From Saccharopolyspora thermophila (lineage in GTDB: Bacteria > Actinomycetota > Actinomycetes > Mycobacteriales > Pseudonocardiaceae), in assembly GCF_014646075.1 (NCBI RefSeq), contig NZ_BMMT01000001.1, forward strand, positions 1 to 64,000: DNA of 64,000 nucleotides. Reading direction: 5' to 3'. This document shows, in pieces, positions 58,312 to 64,000 of this stretch. The notes below the pieces were generated by a model. It did no database searches. It saw nothing but the letters and a program-made list of their open reading frames with translations, and had not been told where the DNA came from. Position 1 is the stretch's first letter, and each line of letters begins with the position of its first letter. Made by a program: the position numbers and the translations under genes.

Positions 58312-59172
58312 ATGTCCGACCGCGGCAGTCCCGAGAACGAATCGCGCCGGGGGCCCTCGACCGGCCTGTGGGTCGGCGCGCTCGTGCTCGCCGCGGCGGC
58401 CACGGCGGTCCTGATCCTCAGCGACGACGCCCGCCTCCTGCGGCTTGGCCTGGTAGCCGCGCTGTGGGCGGCGTTGATCGGCGCGTTCGCCGTCGCCAAA
58501 CTGCGGCACCGGGTGGCGGAGAGCGAGCAGCTGGCCGCGGAGCGGCAGCGCGTGTACGAGCTGGAGCTGGAGCGGGAGATCGCAGCGCGCCGCGAGTTCG
58601 AGCTGGAGGCCGAGGCGGAGGCCCGGCGGCGGGCCGCCGAGGAGGCCGACGGCGAGCTGAAGGCGCTGCAGGCGGAGCTGCGGCGGCTGCGCGACACGCT
58701 GGAGCAGGTCGTCGGCGGCGACGTGCTGTTCGAGCGAATCGCGTTGCGCGCGGAGTCCACACGGGTTCGGCCGATCCAGCCGGAGGGCGGCAAGGCCCTC
58801 GACACCCAGCTCGTCCAGCACCCGGCGGGGCCGGAGCTGCCCGCCGCGAACCCGGCGCCCGCCACGGGGCTGGTGGTCAGCCGGTCGTCCCACGAGCAGC
58901 CGCGGGACGAGCGCCGCGCCCGCCCGCACCCGCGCCCCAAGTCGCAGCAGGCCCGGCCGGTGCCGAACCGCCGCCCGGAGAAAACCCCGCAGGACCGCCC
59001 GGAACCGGCGCGCCGCCCCCAGGAGCCGCCGGTCAGCGGCACGCCCCAGGCCGAGCCGGTGGCGGAACCCGACCCGGCCGGCGCGCACGCGGACGGCACG
59101 TCGGTGAACGACCTGCTCGCTGCCTACGGCGGCGTGACCGACAAGCCGCGGCGTCGCCGCCGACGCACCTGA
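58312..59172 (+). CDS. DUF6779-type membrane coiled-coil protein
   Basis: A 286-residue protein. Two N-terminal helices (GLWVGALVLAAAATAVLI, LGLVAALWAALIGAFAVA) are followed by a long Glu/Arg coiled coil at about 65-140 (ELEREIAARREFELEAEAEA), then a Pro/Arg-rich linker and the conserved terminal SVNDLLAAYGG before a run of Arg. It corresponds by position to mycobacterial Rv3604c. The layout suggests a cytoplasmic scaffold at the membrane, but the function is unknown. Confidence 0.78.
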   Translation: MSDRGSPENESRRGPSTGLWVGALVLAAAATAVLILSDDARLLRLGLVAALWAALIGAFAVAKLRHRVAESEQLAAERQRVYELELEREIAARREFELEAEAEARRRAAEEADGELKALQAELRRLRDTLEQVVGGDVLFERIALRAESTRVRPIQPEGGKALDTQLVQHPAGPELPAANPAPATGLVVSRSSHEQPRDERRARPHPRPKSQQARPVPNRRPEKTPQDRPEPARRPQEPPVSGTPQAEPVAEPDPAGAHADGTSVNDLLAAYGGVTDKPRRRRRRT

Positions 59173-59221
59173 CAGGTGACTATCCGGGCACTCCCGAACG
59201 CCCTTCAATAGGGTTCTGCCC

Positions 59222-60478
59222 GTGTCGAGACCTGATCATGGGGGGTCCGCCGCCGACTTCTCCGGCGCGCGCAGGCTCCAGACCCGGAAACACCACCTCG
59301 TCGGTTGGCCGATCGCCGGTCTCATCGTGCTCGGAATCTGCGGGCTGGCGATGGTCGGTGTCACCACGTCGAAGGTCGGCGTGCTGCCCGCGCTGGTCGG
59401 GGCGGCCGCCGCGCTGCTGCCGGTCGGCGTGGTGTTCGCGGCGATCGTCTGGATCGACCGCTGGGAGCCCGAGCCGCCGATGCTCCTGCTCGGCGCGTTC
59501 CTGTGGGGTGCCGGTGGTGCCACCGCGTGTTCTCTGCTGCTCAACGAGACCGTCCTCGGCATCGGCACCGCGCTGTTGGGCGCGCCGTCGGACCCGCGGT
59601 TCTTCGCCACGGCCGTGATCGGCCCGCTGGTGGAGGAGGCGGCGAAGGCGCTGTTCGTGGTCGCCTTGTGGTTCCGGCGCCGGTCGGAGTTCAACGGGAT
59701 GGTCGACGGCATCGTGTACGCGGCGCTGACCGCGGCCGGATTCGCCTTCACCGAGAACATCCTGTACTTCGGCAAGGCGTTCGCCGCGGGCGGGATGGGC
59801 GGTTTCAGCGGTGGCGTGGTGGCCGTGTTCATCCTGCGCGGCGTGCTCGCGCCGTTCTCGCACCCGCTGTTCTCGGCGATGGTCGGCATCGGCATCGGGT
59901 TGGCGTCGCGGACGGACAACACGCGGCTGCGGCTGGTCTTCCCGGTGGCGGGCTACGTCGCGGCGGTACTGCTGCACGCGGTGTGGAACGCGGCGACGCT
60001 GCTCGGCGGCGAGGAGTTCCTCAACGTCTACTTCCTGATCATGGTGCCGATCTTCCTGGGCACGTTCTGGTTGGTGACCTGGCAGCGCAAGCGGGAGCAG
60101 CGGATCGTCATCCAGCAGCTGCCGCAGCTGGAGCGGGCCGGGCTGATCGTGCGCAGTGAGATGGAGATGCTGGCGACGCTCGCCGGGCGGCGCGGCTGGT
60201 TGCGCAAGGTGCGGCGCAGCGCCGGGCACGTGGCGGCGAAGGCGGTGCGGGACTACCAGATCGCCGTGACGGAGCTGGCGTTCCTGCAACACCGGGCGGC
60301 GCAGGGGCAGACCACGAGCGCCGCGCGGCGGGCAAGGCGGGAGAAGCTGATCGAGGAGCTGAAGGCGGCCCGGCGGTCGGCGGCCGGGACGCAGCAGGCG
60401 ATCCAGACGGCCCGCATCAAGCTCGACGAGCTCACGCGGCGGGACATCCGCCGCCCGACCCAGCGGTCCCGCGACTGA
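59222..60478 (+). CDS. PrsW-family intramembrane metalloprotease
   Basis: A 418-residue protein with about eight helices. PrsW/CPBP-type motifs are intact: IGPLVEEAAKALFVV (EExxK), AAGFAFTENILYF (FxxxEN), APFSHPLFSAMVG and LLHAVWNAATLL. A charged coiled C-terminal extension of about 130 residues follows (RREKLIEELKAARRSAAG). In Bacillus PrsW begins anti-sigma-factor cleavage; no anti-sigma gene is nearby. GTG at 59222. Confidence 0.9.
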   Translation: MSRPDHGGSAADFSGARRLQTRKHHLVGWPIAGLIVLGICGLAMVGVTTSKVGVLPALVGAAAALLPVGVVFAAIVWIDRWEPEPPMLLLGAFLWGAGGATACSLLLNETVLGIGTALLGAPSDPRFFATAVIGPLVEEAAKALFVVALWFRRRSEFNGMVDGIVYAALTAAGFAFTENILYFGKAFAAGGMGGFSGGVVAVFILRGVLAPFSHPLFSAMVGIGIGLASRTDNTRLRLVFPVAGYVAAVLLHAVWNAATLLGGEEFLNVYFLIMVPIFLGTFWLVTWQRKREQRIVIQQLPQLERAGLIVRSEMEMLATLAGRRGWLRKVRRSAGHVAAKAVRDYQIAVTELAFLQHRAAQGQTTSAARRARREKLIEELKAARRSAAGTQQAIQTARIKLDELTRRDIRRPTQRSRD

Positions 60479-60645
60479 GGAGCCACCGCACACCGGCTCG
60501 CGAAATCCAGGGACGAGTGCCGGGTGCTCCTCGGCCCGGTTCGCGTGGTTCTCGCCACCCGGAGGGCGCACCCGCCTGGTCGGCGGGCTACTCTCGCGCT
60601 GCTGTCTGGTACCCGCTCGGGACTGGAACGGTACGGGAGGACGAC

Positions 60646-61548
60646 GTGGCGATGCCTGCTGGTCGCACGGGCCCCCGGCTGCGCGTGGGCGTGATCTCCG
60701 CGGGTCGGGTGGGTGCCGTGCTCGGCGCGGCCCTGCAGCGCGCCGGACACCACGTCGTCGCGGTCTCCGCGGTGTCCGACGCCTCGCTGCGGCGCGCCGA
60801 GTCGCTGCTGCCCGGCGTTGCCGTGCTGCCGCCCGACGAGGTCGCCAACCAGGCCGACCTGGTGCTGCTGGCCGTTCCCGACGACGCGATCGCCGGGCTG
60901 GTCCGCGGCCTGGTCGCCACCGGATCGCTGCGCAGCGGGCAGATCCTGGCGCACACCTCCGGCGCACACGGCGCATCCGTGCTGGCACCCGCCGAGGAGA
61001 TCGGGGTGCTGCCGCTCGCGCTGCACCCGGCGATGACCTTCACCGGACGTCCCGAGGACGTCGAACGCCTCAGCAACGCCTGCATGGCCGTCACCGCCTC
61101 CGCGGACGAGGCGGGCTGGCACGTGGCCGAGGCACTGGCGCTGGAGCTGGGAATGGAGCCGGTGCGGGTACCGGAGGAGTCCCGCGGGCTCTACCACGCC
61201 GCCCTGGCGCACGGTGCCAACCACCTGATCACGCTGGTCAACGAGTGCGCGGAACTGCTGCGCCGGGCGGGCGTGGAGGTCGCCGACCGGGTCATGGCCC
61301 CGATCCTGTCGGCCTCCCTGGACAACGCGCTGCGGCTCGGCGACCGTGCCATCACCGGCCCGGTGATGCGCGGCGACGCCGGAACGGTCCGCGCGCACCT
61401 CGCCGCGCTGCGCGCCGCCGACCCCGAGGTCGTGCCCGGCTACCGGGAACTGGCCAGGCGCACCGCGACCCGTGCCGAGCAGACCGGCATCCTGCGCGCC
61501 GACGGCGCCGAAGCGGTCCGCGAGGCGCTGGACGAGGAGCTGCCGTGA
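60646..61548 (+). CDS. Rossmann-like DUF2520 oxidoreductase
   Basis: A 300-residue protein. The N-terminal NAD(P) domain (RVGVISAGRVGAVLGAALQRA; the loop is GxxxAGRVG rather than GxGxxG) is followed by a helical DUF2520 domain (HPAMTFTGRPEDVERL, YHAALAHGANHLITLVNE). The fold layout resembles ketopantoate and pyrroline carboxylate reductases. It ends just before panC and panD (40 bases to panC), an arrangement kept in mycobacteria (Rv3603c), so a ketopantoate reductase role is attractive but unproven. GTG at 60646 follows GGAGG. Confidence 0.8.
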   Translation: MAMPAGRTGPRLRVGVISAGRVGAVLGAALQRAGHHVVAVSAVSDASLRRAESLLPGVAVLPPDEVANQADLVLLAVPDDAIAGLVRGLVATGSLRSGQILAHTSGAHGASVLAPAEEIGVLPLALHPAMTFTGRPEDVERLSNACMAVTASADEAGWHVAEALALELGMEPVRVPEESRGLYHAALAHGANHLITLVNECAELLRRAGVEVADRVMAPILSASLDNALRLGDRAITGPVMRGDAGTVRAHLAALRAADPEVVPGYRELARRTATRAEQTGILRADGAEAVREALDEELP

Positions 61549-61591
61549 GCGCGGGTGTTGAGCCGTCGAGACCATCGACACGGGAGTCGTG

Positions 61592-62506
61592 ATGAGTGCA
61601 TCCAACAGCGTGGGCGCCGGCCCGGGATACAGGCGGGGCGCGTTGACCGTGCACCGGCAGCCGGACGAACTGGCCAAGGTGACGCGGGCGCTGCGCGCCA
61701 CCGGCCGCCGGATCCACCTGGTGCCGACCATGGGTGCGCTGCACCGCGGCCACCTGGAGCTCATCCGCCGCGCCCGGCGCGACGTCAACGCGGTGGTCGT
61801 CGTGTCGATCTTCGTCAATCCCCTGCAGTTCGGGCCGAACGAGGACTTCGAGCGCTACCCGCGCGCCTTTGAGTCCGATGTGGACGCCTGTGCGGAGGAG
61901 GGTGTGGAGCTGGTCTTCGCGCCGTCGGTGGAGGCGATGTACGGCCCGGATCCGCAGATCACCGTCCACTCCGGACCGCTGGGCGCCGAGCTGGAGGGCG
62001 CGTCCCGGCCCGGCCACTTCGACGGCGTGCTCACCGTGGTGCTCAAGCTGCTCAACATCGTGCGCCCGGATCTGGCGTTCTTCGGCGAGAAGGACTACCA
62101 GCAGCTGGTGCTGATCCGGCGAATGGTCCGCGAGTTGAACCTCGACGCCCGCATCCAGGGCATCCCCACCGTGCGCGAGCCGGAGGGGTTGGCGTTGTCC
62201 TCGCGCAACGCCTACCTCACCGCCGAGCAGCGGAAGGCGGCGCTGGCCCTGTCGGCGGCGCTCACCGCCGGGGCGCACGCCGGGCAGGCAGGTCCGGAGG
62301 CGGTGCTCAAGGCGGCGCGCGAGGTGCTGGCCACCGAGCCGTTGGTGGAGGTCGACTACCTGGAGCTGCGCGATCCCGAACTCGGCCCGGCTCCGGTCGG
62401 TGGGCAGGCCCGGCTGCTCGTGGCGGCCAAAGTCGGCACCACCCGGTTGATCGACAACGCGCTGGTGCTGCTGGGCAGCCCGGGCATCACCGGGGAGGCG
62501 CCATGA
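61592..62506 (+). CDS. panC: Pantothenate synthetase
   Basis: A 304-residue ligase joining pantoate and beta-alanine with [22 protein letters not shown] (HIGH-like), [36 protein letters not shown] and [12 protein letters not shown] (KMSKS-like) are complete. ATG at 61592; GTG at 61589 is equally open. Upstream of panD, which supplies beta-alanine. Confidence 0.96.
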   Translation: MSASNSVGAGPGYRRGALTVHRQPDELAKVTRALRATGRRIHLVPTMGALHRGHLELIRRARRDVNAVVVVSIFVNPLQFGPNEDFERYPRAFESDVDACAEEGVELVFAPSVEAMYGPDPQITVHSGPLGAELEGASRPGHFDGVLTVVLKLLNIVRPDLAFFGEKDYQQLVLIRRMVRELNLDARIQGIPTVREPEGLALSSRNAYLTAEQRKAALALSAALTAGAHAGQAGPEAVLKAAREVLATEPLVEVDYLELRDPELGPAPVGGQARLLVAAKVGTTRLIDNALVLLGSPGITGEAP

Positions 62507-62701
62507 GCGGCACCGGCTCGTCCCGCGCTCACGTGAGCCGACCGGGCGCGGGTGAGGCCATGAGCGGTGTGGAGCCGGTGTGACGCCGAGGCGGCCCCGG
62601 GCGTCCGTCGTGGGCCAGCGGGCGTCGCGCACGATACCTTTGCGCACCCGTGCGGGGAGCACCTGGCGAATCGTTGCGGTATCAGCAGGAGGAGGTCTGC
62701 G

Positions 62702-63178
62702 ATGTTCCGCACCATGCTGAAGTCCAAGATCCACCGGGCCACGGTGACCCAGGCCGACCTGCACTACGTCGGCTCGGTCACCGTGGACGCCGACCTGATG
62801 GACGCCGCGGACCTGCTGGAGGGCGAGCAGGTCGCGATCGTGGACGTGACCAACGGCGCGCGCCTGGAGACCTACGTGATCACCGGCGAGCGCGGCTCCG
62901 GCGTGATCGGCATCAACGGCGCCGCCGCGCACCTCATCAAGCCGGGGGACATCGTGATCCTGCTGTCCTACGGCGTGATGGACGAGATGGAGGCGCGTTC
63001 GGTGCGGCCGAAGATCGTCTTCGTCGACGCCGACAACAGGATCGTGGAGCGCGGGCAGGACCCGGGCCGCGCTCCGGAGGGCTCCGGGCTGGCCAGCTCG
63101 GCGGCAATCGCCGACCCGGCGGCCGAGACCGACGACGCCGCGAAGCTCGACGCGCTCCTGCAGCAGCCCGAGCACTGA
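62702..63178 (+). CDS. panD: Aspartate 1-decarboxylase
   Basis: A 158-residue pyruvoyl enzyme precursor making beta-alanine. It starts [20 protein letters not shown]; self-cleavage is expected between Gly and Ser in HYVGSVTVD (G24/S25). [17 protein letters not shown] binds substrate. The C-terminal 35 residues are a loose actinobacterial extension. AGGAGG precedes the ATG. Confidence 0.96.
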   Translation: MFRTMLKSKIHRATVTQADLHYVGSVTVDADLMDAADLLEGEQVAIVDVTNGARLETYVITGERGSGVIGINGAAAHLIKPGDIVILLSYGVMDEMEARSVRPKIVFVDADNRIVERGQDPGRAPEGSGLASSAAIADPAAETDDAAKLDALLQQPEH

Positions 63179-63219
63179 CCGGCGCACTGCCACCCGCGGA
63201 GAGAAGGGACGGACGTACG

Positions 63220-64000
63220 GTGCTGCTGGCCATCGACGTCGGGAACACCAACATCGTGCTCGGCCTGTACGCAGTCGGCCCGGAGGTCGCCGACGCCGAG
63301 CTGTCCACCACGCTCGTGCGGGACTGGCGGATGCGCACCGAACCGCGGATGACCGCCGACGAAATGGCCCTGACCATGCGCGGCCTGCTCGGCGACCACG
63401 CGGACCGCATCACCGGCATCGCGGCGCTGTCGACGGTGCCCGCCCTGCTCCGCGAACTGCGCGTCATGCTCGACCGGTACTGGAGCAAGCTGCCGCGGGT
63501 CGTGGTGGAACCCGGCGTGCGCACCGGGGTGCCGTTGCTGGTGGACAACCCGAAGGAGGTCGGGGCCGACCGGGTGATCAACACGCTGGCCGCGCACCAC
63601 CTGTTCGCCACCAACTGCGTGGTGGTCGACTTCGGCACCTCGACCAACATCGACGTGATCTCCGCGAAGGGTGAGTTCCTCGGCGGTGCATTCGCGCCCG
63701 GCATCGAGATCTCGCTGGACGCACTGGCCGCCCGCGCCGCGCAGCTGCGGAAGGTGGAGCTGGTCCGGCCGCGCTCGGTGATCGGCAAGAACACCGTGGA
63801 GTGCCTGCAGTCGGGCATCCTGTTCGGCTTCGCCGGGCAGGTGGACGGCCTGGTGCGCCGGATCGTCGCGGAGCTGGAGACCAGCCACGGCGGCCCGACG
63901 ACGGTGCTGGCCACCGGTGGGCTGGCGCCGCTGGTGGTCAGCGAGTCGACCACGATCGACCACCACGTCCCCGACCTGACCCTGCTCGGCCTTCGCCTGG
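63220..64000 (+). CDS. coaX: Type III pantothenate kinase, 3'-truncated by window
   Basis: 260 residues are visible of an enzyme that phosphorylates pantothenate in CoA synthesis. [14 protein letters not shown] is the ASKHA phosphate-1 loop; [19 protein letters not shown] and [14 protein letters not shown] and [15 protein letters not shown] follow. GTG at 63220 has AGAAGGGACGG upstream. The last residues run off the window. It completes panC-panD-coaX. Confidence 0.95.
   Translation, partial: MLLAIDVGNTNIVLGLYAVGPEVADAELSTTLVRDWRMRTEPRMTADEMALTMRGLLGDHADRITGIAALSTVPALLRELRVMLDRYWSKLPRVVVEPGVRTGVPLLVDNPKEVGADRVINTLAAHHLFATNCVVVDFGTSTNIDVISAKGEFLGGAFAPGIEISLDALAARAAQLRKVELVRPRSVIGKNTVECLQSGILFGFAGQVDGLVRRIVAELETSHGGPTTVLATGGLAPLVVSESTTIDHHVPDLTLLGLRL

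Overview
The window is GC-rich, GTG-start-rich actinomycete chromosome. Gene content and order point to the family Pseudonocardiaceae, and Saccharopolyspora or a close relative is my best guess. Two syntenic blocks shared with mycobacteria carry most of the core genes. One is HAD hydrolase / ssd / tadABC / DUF4244 pilin / TadE / helicase / topA / holB (the M. tuberculosis Rv3661 to Rv3644c side). The other is ppa / dacB / DUF2342 / tilS / hpt / ftsH / folE-P-B-K / DUF3180 / DUF6779 / prsW / DUF2520 / panC / panD / coaX (the Rv3628 to Rv3600c side).

Layout. 1-2.2 kb: the 5' end of acs, a degenerate Fic-like protein and a nucleoside hydrolase. 2.2-9.8 kb: a cell-wall salvage cluster on the minus strand, nagZ-namZ-amiE followed by a PPOX-type gene and then murR-murQ. 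The same gene set lets Bacillus strip GlcNAc, MurNAc and the stem peptide from muropeptides. 9.9-11.5 kb: two probable regulatory RNAs bracket a HAD phosphatase gene. These are an Ms1-like (6S-like) RNA candidate on the minus strand and a 6C RNA on the plus strand, in the positions of MTS2823 and B11 in M. tuberculosis. 11.7-16.6 kb: Tad/Flp pilus genes. 16.9-28.4 kb: a primase-polymerase domain protein, an MrfA/SftH-type helicase, the proton-pumping pyrophosphatase, a lipoprotein, topA, the clamp-loader delta' gene and tRNA-Thr(CGU).

28.4-34.6 kb is an accessory patch just behind tRNA-Thr. It holds a DUF397-like protein, a small Cys-rich protein, a frameshifted XRE/TPR regulator coupled to a SLOG-fold protein, a second XRE/TPR regulator, a pair of small unknown genes, duplicated terminator repeats and a decayed Imm1-type immunity gene. 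34.6-45.1 kb: a GntR repressor divergent from leuA, an M23 peptidase, a SLATT-like membrane protein, a secreted protein, a frameshifted rifampin-phosphotransferase-like gene and an MFS exporter. From 45.1 kb to the end lies the conserved ppa-to-coaX block, feeding cell-wall maturation, tRNA modification, purine salvage, folate and pantothenate/CoA synthesis.

No CRISPR array, insertion sequence, prophage or biosynthetic megacluster was seen. The points most worth following are the two sRNA loci, the SLOG-XRE pair, the long phospho-motif-like tail of the DacB protein, two frameshifted genes, and DnaA-box clusters away from any recognisable origin.
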